Source of the DNA: a virus
DNA: 26,975 bases
IMG/VR virus record: IMGVR_UViG_3300028364_000125
Span: 1 to 26,975 of that record
Reading direction: 5' to 3' (one strand)
The position numbers were made by a program, and so were the translations under genes. Of the stretch, positions 1 through 6,937 are shown piece after piece. Below the pieces are notes generated by a model, which was not told the DNA's origin, ran no database searches, and worked only from the letters and a program-made list of their open reading frames with translations. Numbering within the stretch: the first letter of the stretch is position 1; each line of letters starts with the position of its first letter.

Positions 1-55
1 GTGCTTCGGGAATAGTGGATCTCAGATGGGCGTCTGCATAAAACATGAATTTCAT
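1..55 (-). CDS. SbcD/Mre11-like nuclease subunit (N-terminal fragment, cut by window edge)
   Basis: Only the first 18 codons are visible, reading MKFMFYADAHLRSTIPEA. The DAH at residues 8-10 matches the first metal-binding motif (DxH) of SbcD/Mre11 calcineurin-like nucleases, and its position near the N-terminus is right for that family. The start ATG (55-53) shares ATGA with the stop of the Rad50-like gene upstream, and an AAGGAGG ribosome site lies inside that gene's last codons, so the two are translationally coupled. SbcC/SbcD (Rad50/Mre11, T4 gp46/gp47) pairs process DNA ends during recombination-dependent replication. The assignment rests on one motif plus gene order, so it is good but not certain. 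The rest of the gene lies outside the window. Confidence 0.75.
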   Translation of the reverse strand, partial: MKFMFYADAHLRSTIPEA

Positions 56-1146
56 AATCCTGCCTCCTTTACCGGCGCTCCACAAAGAGGACAAGTATCC
101 CCCAAAGCATTATGATAGTCGTCGTGAAGTTTTGTAATTACATTTGCCGTACTTTCCATTTCACGTTGTCGTGATTTCCATGTCTCAATAATCCGACCAA
201 GGGAACGTGTCCGTTTGCGAGCTTCATCTAACTCCTGTATGTTCTTCAGCACAGGGGTAAAGTCTACATCCGGGATGGCTTTGACCATCTCATCTTTCAC
301 ACTCTTGTACTTCCGTACAACTCGGGACAGGTTTGCTGAAACAGTTCTCCCCTTTTCTACTTCCTGCATCTTCGCATGTATATTCTCTTCTGCCTTCTTG
401 AGTTTGCGAGACGCCCTCTCCAAATTTGCAAACTGAGAATACCCATCAAAGACCCGACGATACTGAGACACCAAGGACTCTATTTTCTTTTGCCGTGTAG
501 TGAGTTCTGCCAGCTCATCTTTGAAAGCCACCCCCCGCTGATATTCTGCCTCAAGAGAGGGGAGGATTTGGAAAGGCTTCAGACGGTCTACCAACTCTTC
601 TATCTGGGCTTTCGCCACTCTCAAAGCACTCCGGCTCTCTCGCATATCTTTATCTGCCTGAGACAATGAAGTATCGATCAAATCAAGTCTGGTATAGCTG
701 TTGATTCGTCGCAGTACTTCCCCTGCGGTTTCTGCAAACAAAAAGAAGTTCTCTTCTTGCCGCTGAATGTTAGTGTCAGACAGATTCAGAAGTGCAGATA
801 TTTCCTCGGGGACGCTCTTGCCCATCGCTCGAAAATCCTGCACTTCTCCCTGTTCGTCGGTAATCTGATAGTAATTATCCGTGCCTTTTATTCTGGTGAC
901 CTCTTGTCCGTCATCCAAAGTCAAGCTGACAATAGTATCAGATTCCACTTTTCCTTTCTTATTGAAGGCCCAATGAGAGATGAATTCATTCCCTTCTGGC
1001 TTGTTGTCAACCACCAAGGCAAGGCCCCTCATAATGGAACTTTTCCCGTGATCACTTGTGCCAATAAACGTATTTACTCCACCACATAGAGTGATATCGC
1101 TCTTGGCATGTGACTGGAAGTTCTCCATACGAATACGATCAATCAT
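52..1146 (-). CDS. One-sided Rad50/SbcC-like ATPase ending at its zinc hook
   Basis: The 364-aa protein opens like the N-terminal half of Rad50/SbcC: a first strand (MIDRIRMENFQSH), a Walker A GTSDHGKSS near residues 29-37, then the N-terminal ATPase lobe to about residue 160, a long charged coiled coil to about 340, and a CPLCG zinc hook five to ten residues from the end. Full-length Rad50 proteins return along a second coiled coil to a C-terminal lobe with the ABC signature and Walker B. Neither is visible here, and the gene stops cleanly at TGA, which overlaps the SbcD-like start. The start ATG has GAGGAGG six bases upstream and overlaps the nuclease gene by 8 bases. Role in DNA end processing with SbcD is inferred from family and neighbours. 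Whether the missing lobe is encoded elsewhere cannot be seen. Confidence 0.85.
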   Translation of the reverse strand: MIDRIRMENFQSHAKSDITLCGGVNTFIGTSDHGKSSIMRGLALVVDNKPEGNEFISHWAFNKKGKVESDTIVSLTLDDGQEVTRIKGTDNYYQITDEQGEVQDFRAMGKSVPEEISALLNLSDTNIQRQEENFFLFAETAGEVLRRINSYTRLDLIDTSLSQADKDMRESRSALRVAKAQIEELVDRLKPFQILPSLEAEYQRGVAFKDELAELTTRQKKIESLVSQYRRVFDGYSQFANLERASRKLKKAEENIHAKMQEVEKGRTVSANLSRVVRKYKSVKDEMVKAIPDVDFTPVLKNIQELDEARKRTRSLGRIIETWKSRQREMESTANVITKLHDDYHNALGDTCPLCGAPVKEAGL

Positions 1147-1555
1147 TCGACTCCTCCTCTACAATCTTCTCAAGTGTTTCTGGATAATCCCCCACAACAG
1201 GTTGAGATAGTAGCCACTCGAAGGTTGTCCAGTCCATCATCACTAATGGGTTCTTGAACTTCTTTCGTCGGTGAATAATAATCCAAGGCCGTTTCTTCAC
1301 CTGATTATTTCTGGCTTGAAACACCGTCTGTACTAACTGAAAAGACTCTCCGGATTTACACTCGAAAGAGAAGGGAAAGCGTTTTGCAGCTTCCCCCCGA
1401 AGAATAATATCTACACCCTGTTGTCCCATAGGGCGGCTCTGGATCTCTTTCTCATCTTCCCTCCCCCACGGGATACCGGAAATGAAGGAGAGACGTTCAC
1501 ATACCCACTTCTGTAAATTTCTCCCCTTGGCTTTGTTGGATTGTACTGTCGCCAT
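1139..1555 (-). CDS. PD-(D/E)xK-fold nuclease, Holliday junction resolvase-like
   Basis: 138 aa. The motif core is visible: GVDIIL (the acidic D) followed about 16 residues later by FECKSGES (the E-x-K pair), the pattern of PD-(D/E)xK nucleases such as archaeal-type Hjc resolvases and phage RecB-like nucleases. The N-terminal KGRNLQKWVCERL resembles the KG...E helix of Hjc-type enzymes. Placement between RecA/SSB and the Rad50-Mre11 pair suits a junction- or end-cleaving nuclease. GGGGGAG precedes the ATG by 3 bases. The 3' end overlaps the Rad50-like start by 8 bases. The nuclease fold is fairly secure, while resolvase specificity is an inference. Confidence 0.7.
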   Translation of the reverse strand: MATVQSNKAKGRNLQKWVCERLSFISGIPWGREDEKEIQSRPMGQQGVDIILRGEAAKRFPFSFECKSGESFQLVQTVFQARNNQVKKRPWIIIHRRKKFKNPLVMMDWTTFEWLLSQPVVGDYPETLEKIVEEESND

Positions 1556-1564
1556 AAGCTCCCC

Positions 1565-1882
1565 CTATCCAATATCTTTGAAGCTATAGCCATCGTACAT
1601 GTCTTCGACTTCTTCATCATCACTAAAATAGTTTGATCCCTTCTCTAAAAGATTCCACTCATTTTTCTCTAAATGACTCCGTACAATGGTTCCTAATTTC
1701 TTTAGGAAAACAGGAACAGTAGGACCACCATCCATTACCCCATACATCTGCATCTCGATTTCATAGATGATCTCTTCTGAGATATCCTCATCCTGAAGAA
1801 AATATAGCACTTCTTCTGCTATCGTGTCAACGTCTTCTTGCCGTTGTAGAGAATTCAAGAACTCTTTAATTCGTTCCCACAT
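1565..1882 (-). CDS. Hypothetical acidic protein (105 aa)
   Basis: Not recognised. The protein is acidic and mostly helical in appearance (MWERIKEFLNSLQRQEDVDTI...), with no catalytic motif or membrane segment. The start is taken at ATG 1882, one base after the RecA stop, because AAAGGA lies six bases upstream in the last RecA codons. A longer reading from 1927 would overlap recA by 44 bases and has no better ribosome site. The gene sits between recA and the PD-(D/E)xK nuclease, so an accessory role in recombination is possible but unproven. A consensus-like promoter (TTGACA, 18 bp, TATATT) is embedded in it at 1801-1830. Confidence 0.65.
   Translation of the reverse strand: MWERIKEFLNSLQRQEDVDTIAEEVLYFLQDEDISEEIIYEIEMQMYGVMDGGPTVPVFLKKLGTIVRSHLEKNEWNLLEKGSNYFSDDEEVEDMYDGYSFKDIG
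1801..1830 (-). promoter_or_regulatory. Candidate sigma70-type promoter inside the 105-aa gene
   Basis: On the minus strand TTGACA (1830-1825) is followed after 18 bp by TATATT (1806-1801). It would drive the nuclease, Rad50-like and SbcD-like genes. It lies in coding sequence, so chance cannot be excluded. Confidence 0.4.
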
Positions 1883-1883
1883 A

Positions 1884-3107
1884 TTAAATCCTTTTCTCCG
1901 GGCGTTGAGGTTTGATGGCTTCTTCAATGGCCAGCCACTTTGCCACTGTCCGATCAGAGATTTCCTGTTCTAAGCCTTTATGTATGATATGCTGAATCAA
2001 AGACTCCCTATCCAATACTCCAAACTCCTCTACAAACTTGGCTTGTACTTCAGGACGTTCTCGTATCCATGCCACAATGTTATTCTGCGTCATCCGCAGT
2101 CCATTCGTTTTGATGTCTTCCGTGGCCTCTTCTAGATGGCCCTGCTCTTCTAAAAAGGCTTTCAGAGAAGCACTTGACACTTCCTTGGTGCTGTCCTTCC
2201 ACGGAATGTTATTCACAGCAGACGCTTCCTTCAACTTTCCTCGCTCATCTCTTAGATCGTAGAGGTAGTCTACATTCGTTCCTACACTATCTACTCCGGA
2301 AGAAGTCAGGAAGGTTAGATACATGCTCCTGCGGGGGTAAGGACACCGACTCTTCAGGGCCTTGAACTCAACCGTCTGGCCGATCATACGGCCTTCTTCT
2401 TCAATGATCTCTCGAACACGGAGTGATAGACGTTGATCCGCATAGAATTCAAGAGACCTACCACCACTAATACTATCCTTGGGTCCAAACATTCCTGCAT
2501 TGATGTTGTCCCGCAACTGAGAGATAGCAATCAGGAGAATGTTATTCTCGCGCAATGTCTTGATGAGAGTCCGGAAGAGCTGGGAGGCAAACTTCGCTCG
2601 TTCCGCCCCATACCGTTTTTTGGTATACTCTTTTCCTTTCTCATGGTACTTAGCGCGTTCTTCCATCTCGCTCATCTCGTCTTGAGAGGAGAGACTGTCC
2701 CATGAATCTACTACATAGATTCCAATATTCTTAGAAGGCTTTTGTTTTGCAAAGTTGTAGAGGTCAGCAGAAAGCTCTTCTACTGTATCTACATCATGTA
2801 CGAAATCTTCCTCAAGGGAAAATCCATACATCCTCTCGGTATCAAAAGTATTGCCGCCTTCTTTATCAAGGTACCGGACTGACACCTTCTCTCCAAATTT
2901 CACTTTAGCTTGGTAAATCACTTCCGTACAAATAATACTCTTGCCCGCCCCGCTGGGAGCAGAGATTTGGAGGAACTTTCCTACGGGTCCAGCGCCTCCA
3001 CCAACGATCACATCTGCTAAGGCATTACCAAAGCTGATATATTGTTTTTCTTCTTCCACGTCTTGTTCCTTTGTTATGTATGCTTCGATCTGTTCAGAGA
3101 GAGTCAT
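1884..3107 (-). CDS. recA-like: RecA/UvsX-type recombinase
   Basis: 407 aa. Walker A APSGAGKS sits at residues 50-57, Walker B-like IYVVDSWDSL near 130-139, and the AISQLRDNINAGMFGPKD stretch matches the RecA/UvsX region that follows the ATPase core and includes loop L2. The protein would form filaments on ssDNA and catalyse strand exchange for recombination-dependent replication and repair. About 110 C-terminal residues lie beyond the core and look like a small helical DNA-binding or regulatory tail. SSB and a UvsY-like gene lie just upstream, which supports a T4-like recombination module. The ATG at 3107 has no standard ribosome site: the only G-rich stretch is the arm of a hairpin. A GTG at 3059 (residue 17) has AAAGGA seven bases upstream and is a credible alternative start. 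Confidence 0.9.
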   Translation of the reverse strand: MTLSEQIEAYITKEQDVEEEKQYISFGNALADVIVGGGAGPVGKFLQISAPSGAGKSIICTEVIYQAKVKFGEKVSVRYLDKEGGNTFDTERMYGFSLEEDFVHDVDTVEELSADLYNFAKQKPSKNIGIYVVDSWDSLSSQDEMSEMEERAKYHEKGKEYTKKRYGAERAKFASQLFRTLIKTLRENNILLIAISQLRDNINAGMFGPKDSISGGRSLEFYADQRLSLRVREIIEEEGRMIGQTVEFKALKSRCPYPRRSMYLTFLTSSGVDSVGTNVDYLYDLRDERGKLKEASAVNNIPWKDSTKEVSSASLKAFLEEQGHLEEATEDIKTNGLRMTQNNIVAWIRERPEVQAKFVEEFGVLDRESLIQHIIHKGLEQEISDRTVAKWLAIEEAIKPQRPEKRI

Positions 3108-3134
3108 AAAAGGCCCCCCGTTCGGAGGGCCTTT
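3108..3134 (-). terminator. GC-rich hairpin with short T run between SSB and recA
   Basis: The sequence forms an 11-bp stem with one mismatch and a 4-base loop (arms AAAGGCCCTCC and GGGGGGCCTTT on the minus strand), followed by TTTT that runs into the recA ATG. It resembles a rho-independent terminator or attenuator. Because it abuts the start codon and includes the only SD-like G run, it may also control recA translation. Confidence 0.6.
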
Positions 3135-3143
3135 GTTACTGGT

Positions 3144-4310
3144 TTACAGTATAGAGAGTTCATCGTCTACGGTCTTTGTCCGTTCGTACTCTTTCTCACA
3201 CTCATCGTAGATGGGACAATCATCGCACTCATTGAATCCATCGATGTCCTTCCCGAAGGTTCCTCCTGCGGGACAAGCTACCTCTTCCTTTTCCATACTC
3301 TTCTCTTCCCGTCGTCGCCGTCGGGCTTCCCGGCTATCCTCTTCTTCCAGAGGTTTACCTAAGACAATCCGACTGGAAGGCTCTTCCTCGGGCACTTTCT
3401 CCTCAGGAACAGGCCGTTGTGGACGACGAGGCTCCCGTTGAGTAGCGACTTCGGGTTCTGGTGCGCTCTCTGTGTCTTCTTCCTCGTCTCCACCATTCGT
3501 AATGAAATACGTCCCATCCAGCATGGATTCCAATTCTTCATAAGTATACTTCTTAATATACTTGTCCAGTGCAGGAACAGATTCCAGAATCTCTGGGTCG
3601 ATTGCTTCCTTACGAGAAACAAACTCCATCTCCTGAATAGGGCCAATAAGGAAATTCCCTCGATTGTCTTTCAAGGAAGAAGGTTCAATATAGAACTCTA
3701 AGTCATGTCCCCCCGGACCTGGATGAGCAAGAATAATGGAACTCTCTCCCCTATGGGATCGAGACATTTTCTTATTCAGGGTTTCTCCGAAGTAGTAGGA
3801 AGCGTATTCCATTACATATATCTTCCCATCTGCATGGTTCAAGATGAAGAAGAAATCTCGCTCAGTATCATTGAGACTCTTGACCTCGTTCTGAGTCTCA
3901 GTGCTCATGGCATTGTAGTTCCCGTCGTGCCGATTGAACAAGTCTTGCTTCTTCTCACAGAAAGGACACGCCTCACCATAGTTCTTCTGATTACACAGAA
4001 CTTTGTAGTTTCCTGTAGGCGTAGATACTTTGTGAAAAGTCAGATTCAACTTCCAATCTACAGGAGGAGAATCCTTGAATACTCCCTTCAAGTGTCTGTA
4101 CTTCGGGTGGCTACTTGTGACAGGGAAAGGGAGGAAGCTGAACATATAAGGATGATCATCCCCCAGACTCGGTGCCAACTTGATCTTCTCAATTCCTGTT
4201 TCTGCCTTCAGTCGGGGATAGTCGAGTGTCAACAACCATCGCTTATTTACTGCCGGAGCGGCTTTCGCTCCCTGAAATTCTTCACTTCCTAGTGCATCGT
4301 AATTTACCAT
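3144..4310 (-). CDS. Single-stranded DNA-binding protein, T4 gp32-like
   Basis: 388 aa. The N-terminal half carries an OB-fold-sized domain with a cysteine cluster LCNQKNYGEACPFCEKK (C106, C115, C118), like the zinc-binding insert of phage gp32-type SSBs. An acidic and arginine-rich linker (about 275-335) follows. The C-terminus has a second cluster, CPAGGTFGKD...CDDCPIYDEC, a pattern I associate with large phage gp32-like proteins, and an acidic tail suited to recruiting recombination and replication partners. It would coat ssDNA and cooperate with the recombinase and the UvsY-like protein that flank it. AAGGAG lies six bases before the ATG. Function is assigned from motif layout and gene order. 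Confidence 0.8.
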   Translation of the reverse strand: MVNYDALGSEEFQGAKAAPAVNKRWLLTLDYPRLKAETGIEKIKLAPSLGDDHPYMFSFLPFPVTSSHPKYRHLKGVFKDSPPVDWKLNLTFHKVSTPTGNYKVLCNQKNYGEACPFCEKKQDLFNRHDGNYNAMSTETQNEVKSLNDTERDFFFILNHADGKIYVMEYASYYFGETLNKKMSRSHRGESSIILAHPGPGGHDLEFYIEPSSLKDNRGNFLIGPIQEMEFVSRKEAIDPEILESVPALDKYIKKYTYEELESMLDGTYFITNGGDEEEDTESAPEPEVATQREPRRPQRPVPEEKVPEEEPSSRIVLGKPLEEEDSREARRRRREEKSMEKEEVACPAGGTFGKDIDGFNECDDCPIYDECEKEYERTKTVDDELSIL

Positions 4311-4361
4311 CGTTTACTCCTTAGTATTGATTCGTTTTTGATTCGTACATCTTTCGTTTCC

Positions 4362-4380
4362 ATTATGCGTCTTGCATAAT
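4362..4380 (-). repeat. Perfect 7-bp hairpin over the stop of the UvsY-like gene
   Basis: Arms ATTATGC and GCATAAT flank a 5-base loop. There is no T run, so it is more likely an mRNA stability or processing element than a terminator. Confidence 0.4.
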
Positions 4381-4854
4381 GCCATTCCGAGAAAGCCCCT
4401 GTAACTGTTCATCCTCTACATTATTCCCTCCTGCCATATTTGGCCGTGACCCATTCGGAGCCACCCTGTTATAGTATTCATAAATGTACAGATCCACTTC
4501 CTTCTGTAGCATATACCTTCGCTGGCGAATAGCTTCCGCAGCGGAAGACACACGGGAGAGAATGCGCTGTTGATCAATAATAGCCTCTCGCTTTTTGTTG
4601 AGGTCCGTGTCCGCATCAACTATCTCTTTCACAACATTCTCTGTCACTTTCCCATCATACCCCTTATAGGTACCGGACCTTACTGATAAGGCCACAGTTG
4701 CCTCAGCGATAGACAACTCAAGCTGTTGTCGAGATAGAATGTCCTTCTCAGTATTCATCTCCTCATCATAATCATAGAGTAACCGCGACTGCTCTGCTAC
4801 TTCCTCTTCGAGACTGTACTTATCAATCCGTATATCCTGTTCAAAATTCAACAT
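4363..4854 (-). CDS. UvsY-like coiled-coil protein (putative recombination mediator)
   Basis: 163 aa. The protein is highly charged and heptad-like through about residue 120 (KYSLEEEVAEQSRLLYDYDEE near the start, LQKEVDLYIYEYYNR at about 115-130), ending in a polar N- and G-rich tail. Phage proteins with this shape, about 150-200 aa and encoded just upstream of a gp32-like SSB and a RecA/UvsX protein, are often annotated as UvsY-like mediators or unknown; UvsY helps load the recombinase onto SSB-covered DNA. No catalytic motif is seen. GAGGAGG precedes the ATG by about 7 bases. The mediator role is inference from context and general appearance. Confidence 0.5.
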   Translation of the reverse strand: MLNFEQDIRIDKYSLEEEVAEQSRLLYDYDEEMNTEKDILSRQQLELSIAEATVALSVRSGTYKGYDGKVTENVVKEIVDADTDLNKKREAIIDQQRILSRVSSAAEAIRQRRYMLQKEVDLYIYEYYNRVAPNGSRPNMAGGNNVEDEQLQGLSRNGIMQDA

Positions 4855-4870
4855 TCTCTTCCTCCTCTTT

Positions 4871-4894
4871 AGAATGGACTATACAGCCCATTCT
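4871..4894 (-). repeat. Hairpin in the gap between the 81-aa and UvsY-like genes' reading frames
   Basis: A perfect 7-bp stem (AGAATGG/CCATTCT) with a 10-base loop lies directly after the stop of the 81-aa gene and before the ribosome site of the UvsY-like gene. There is no T run. Confidence 0.35.
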
Positions 4895-5140
4895 CTATTC
4901 CATTCGTGTGACAGTGAGTTCAAATAGACCTCTGTCCTCAAGTATACGAACTACCTCATCGCTGAAGCGTTCCCAAAAAGCATATTCCTCCTCGTCTTCT
5001 ACATGTTTATGGTAGCTCCTCTGCATCGAAAAATCATAGAGCACAAGAGCCATATCCAAAGCCCTGAGAGCCAATTCCGCCTCCCACTTATTCTCGGGCA
5101 ACGGGAAACGAACAGTACATTCCGGTAGATTATCCATCAT
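4895..5140 (-). CDS. Small conserved-looking phage protein (81 aa)
   Basis: Function unknown. The layout (an extended N-terminus RFPLPENKWEAELALRALDMALVLYDF, then a charged helix with a conserved-looking FSDEVVRILEDRGL end) resembles small proteins common in phage replication regions, but I cannot name a family with certainty. The start ATG at 5140 shares ATGA with the stop of the 57-aa gene upstream, and GGGGAGG lies just before it, so it is coupled to its neighbour. It belongs to a run of small genes between tRNA-Pro and the SSB/RecA module. Confidence 0.65.
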   Translation of the reverse strand: MMDNLPECTVRFPLPENKWEAELALRALDMALVLYDFSMQRSYHKHVEDEEEYAFWERFSDEVVRILEDRGLFELTVTRME

Positions 5141-5310
5141 ATCCTCCCCACAACTTCTCTCTCAAACTCTTCTCGTCTTTTTGCTTCTTTTTCAACGCTA
5201 TTCTCCAAGTTAGATAGCATTCTCTGAGCTTGATCAACAGAGTGTCCACTTCTTCTGTCGAGTACCTTTATGATAGCTATTAGTTCTTTTTTCAACTCAA
5301 ACAATGTCAT
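5137..5310 (-). CDS. Small coiled-coil protein (57 aa)
   Basis: A 57-aa frame starting MTLFELKKELIAIIKVLDRR and rich in K, E and R, ending EEFEREVVGRI. It looks like a short amphipathic helical or coiled-coil protein and is not recognised. Support comes from a clear AGGAG six bases before the ATG and an exact ATGA overlap with the 81-aa gene downstream. The 44-aa gene upstream ends 10 bases before it. Function cannot be assigned. Confidence 0.6.
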   Translation of the reverse strand: MTLFELKKELIAIIKVLDRRSGHSVDQAQRMLSNLENSVEKEAKRREEFEREVVGRI

Positions 5311-5320
5311 GAAAATTCTC

Positions 5321-5455
5321 CTAAGCAGATAGAGTAACCATCTCTATCCTTCCAACAGTTTGAAGGTTGAACGTCATTTCTTGAAAAGATATTTCACCAT
5401 CTTCATACTTCTGTTCAGAAAAATTAAAATCAATTTTCTGCATCCACTTCGACAT
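5321..5455 (-). CDS. Small hypothetical protein (44 aa)
   Basis: A 44-aa frame (MSKWMQKIDFNFSEQKYEDG...) with alternating polar and hydrophobic residues and no known motif. It is supported by a strong GAGGAGG five to six bases before the ATG and by its fit between the tRNA and the next small gene, whose ribosome site overlaps its stop. It is the first protein gene after tRNA-Pro. Not recognised. Confidence 0.55.
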   Translation of the reverse strand: MSKWMQKIDFNFSEQKYEDGEISFQEMTFNLQTVGRIEMVTLSA

Positions 5456-5494
5456 ACACTACCTCCTCTTCTTTTAATTTACACTTTTTCTTTT

Positions 5495-5567
5495 TAGCGT
5501 GAACTGGATTTGAACCAGTAACCTGATGCTCCCAAAGCACCCGCGCTACCATTTGCGCCATCACGCT
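5495..5567 (-). tRNA. tRNA-Pro (anticodon UGG)
   Basis: All arms fold on the minus strand: acceptor AGCGTGA/TCACGCT (7 bp), D stem GCGC/GCGC, anticodon stem GGTGC/GCATC (one G-U pair) with loop TTTGGGA giving anticodon TGG, variable loop AGGTT, and T arm ACTGG/CCAGT around TTCAAAT. The discriminator is A and no CCA is encoded. It would read CCA and, by wobble, other proline codons. It lies between the purine permease and small genes, downstream of a consensus promoter inside the permease gene. Confidence 0.93.
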
Positions 5568-5571
5568 ATTA

Positions 5572-5639
5572 GCTGTACAAGCGTATTACTCGTACAGCAG
5601 GGAGAGGCGGTACCGTGGCATCACCACGGCTTTATCCGC
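5572..5639 (-). ncRNA. Two stable hairpins between permease and tRNA-Pro
   Basis: Two perfect stems occur: GCTGTAC/GTACAGC (5572-5578 with 5592-5598, 13-base loop), and CCGTGG/CCACGG (5613-5618 with 5624-5629, 5-base loop), the latter enclosed by GCGG/CCGC (5607-5610 with 5636-5639). The segment has no open frame and does not fold as a tRNA. It could mark transcript processing upstream of the tRNA or be a leader-like RNA. The RNA-gene label is tentative. Confidence 0.35.
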
Positions 5640-5645
5640 GTCACC

Positions 5646-6935
5646 TTAAATTACAAGCCAAACTGCGAAGACAACCGCCAAGATAATCACCGTCTTGGAC
5701 AGCTCCTTCCTACGATTCGTCATAGCCTTCAGCACTACATACGAAACTACTCCGAAGAGTATACCATTGCTAATCGAATATGTCAAGGGCATCATGATAA
5801 TTGTCAGGAAAGCTGGGATTGCCTCGGTGTAATCCGTAAGATCAATCTCCGTAATTCCCGTCACCATAAAGAGACCAACCACAACAAGAGCCGAAGCAGT
5901 CGCCGCCGCAGGAACCATCAAAAATAGAGGTGACAGGAAAATCGACACCAAGAATAACACACCAACGGTCAGGGATGTCAGCCCAGTTTTTCCTCCCTCA
6001 GCAATCCCTGAAGAACTTTCCACATAACTCGTTACCGTGCTCGTACCGAGAACAGCACCTACGGTCGTCCCAATGCTGTCTGCAAGAAGAGCTTGTTTCG
6101 CTTTTGGAATTGAGCCATCCTCATTTATCAGCCCCCCTTTGGTAGTAACTCCAATCAGGGTCCCCGCCGTATCAAAAATATCCACAAACAAGAATGTGGC
6201 AACGACCACAATCATATCTGCACTTAAGATGCGAGAGAAATCAAACCGGGCGAAGGTTGGCATAATCGACGGAGGCATCCAAGAAACATTCGTAGGAAAC
6301 ACTGTGTTCCCCGTGAACAGTCCGAGGATAGCTGTAATCATAATGCCCAAAAGAAGGGCACCCTTCATCTTCATAGCGAGGAGAGTCCCTGTGATGAAGA
6401 TACCAGCGAAAGCCAACAGAACACCGGAGCTTGTCATATCCCCCATTGAAATGATAGTGGCAGGATTTGATACAACAATCCCTGCGTTCTGCAAACCAAT
6501 GAAGGCAATAAACAGCCCAATCCCCACAGAAATCGCTCGCTTAATGTTGAGAGGAATAGCATTGATGATCCTTTCCCGTACATCGAAAATAGACAATACA
6601 AGAAAGATGACTCCTTCAATGAATACAGCAGCCAGCGCCATCTCCCATGAAAAACCCATACCAATTACCACGGTGTAGGCGAAGAAAGCGTTGAGTCCCA
6701 TTCCGGGAGCCAAAGCAATCGGAAGATTGGCTACCAAAGCCATTACAAATGTGGCTATAGCAGAAGAGATAGCAGTAGCCATAAAAACAGCTCCCATATC
6801 CATTCCTGCATCTCCCAAAATGAGAGGGTTTACGATCAAAATGTAGGCCATTGTCAAGAAGGTTGTGGCTCCTGCCAACAACTCTGTCTTGATACTTGAC
6901 CCATGCTCTTTCAGTTGAAATACTTTTTCTATCAT
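5646..6935 (-). CDS. AzgA/PbuG-type purine (adenine/guanine/hypoxanthine) permease, NCS2 superfamily
   Basis: About 429 aa, the usual length of AzgA/PbuG/PbuO transporters (roughly 430-450). It starts MIEKVFQLKEHGSSIKTELLAG, followed by TTFLTMAYILIVNPLIL, the characteristic first-helix region, then GMGLNAFFAYTVV, FVDIFDTAGTLIGV and SIGTTVGAVLGTSTVTSYVESSSGIAEGGKTGLTS, all hallmark segments. About twelve to fourteen hydrophobic helices run throughout, with no break. It would import purine bases by proton symport across the host inner membrane. The second of two tandem ATGs (6935) is chosen because AAAGGAG lies five bases before it; 6938 is the alternative. Such transporters are ordinary bacterial genes and rarely seen in phage. 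Its place amid replication genes suggests a captured metabolic gene. Specificity for a particular purine is not known. Confidence 0.93.
   Translation of the reverse strand: MIEKVFQLKEHGSSIKTELLAGATTFLTMAYILIVNPLILGDAGMDMGAVFMATAISSAIATFVMALVANLPIALAPGMGLNAFFAYTVVIGMGFSWEMALAAVFIEGVIFLVLSIFDVRERIINAIPLNIKRAISVGIGLFIAFIGLQNAGIVVSNPATIISMGDMTSSGVLLAFAGIFITGTLLAMKMKGALLLGIMITAILGLFTGNTVFPTNVSWMPPSIMPTFARFDFSRILSADMIVVVATFLFVDIFDTAGTLIGVTTKGGLINEDGSIPKAKQALLADSIGTTVGAVLGTSTVTSYVESSSGIAEGGKTGLTSLTVGVLFLVSIFLSPLFLMVPAAATASALVVVGLFMVTGITEIDLTDYTEAIPAFLTIIMMPLTYSISNGILFGVVSYVVLKAMTNRRKELSKTVIILAVVFAVWLVI
5758..5786 (-). promoter_or_regulatory. Consensus sigma70-type promoter inside permease 3' end, upstream of tRNA-Pro
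   Basis: TTGACA (5786-5781), 17-bp spacer, TATACT (5763-5758). Transcription would begin near 5750 and run through the tRNA and the small-gene/SSB/RecA module. Confidence 0.55.
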
Positions 6936-6937
6936 CA

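Noticed and set aside
1005-1010. TTGACA on the minus strand inside the Rad50-like gene
   Set aside because: No -10-like hexamer at 16-18 bp. The same holds for TTGACA at 4227-4232 and 6852-6857.
3705-4292. Plus-strand open frame of 195 codons opposite the SSB gene
   Set aside because: Antisense to a well-supported gene and with no recognisable product or start signal.
5572-5639. Second tRNA next to tRNA-Pro
   Set aside because: Stems are present, but no T-loop TTCRANY, D loop or 7-bp acceptor can be placed.
6037-6678. Long plus-strand open frame (213 codons) opposite the purine permease
   Set aside because: It is antisense to a fully conserved transporter gene, has a low-complexity composition typical of a shadow frame, and lacks a ribosome site.
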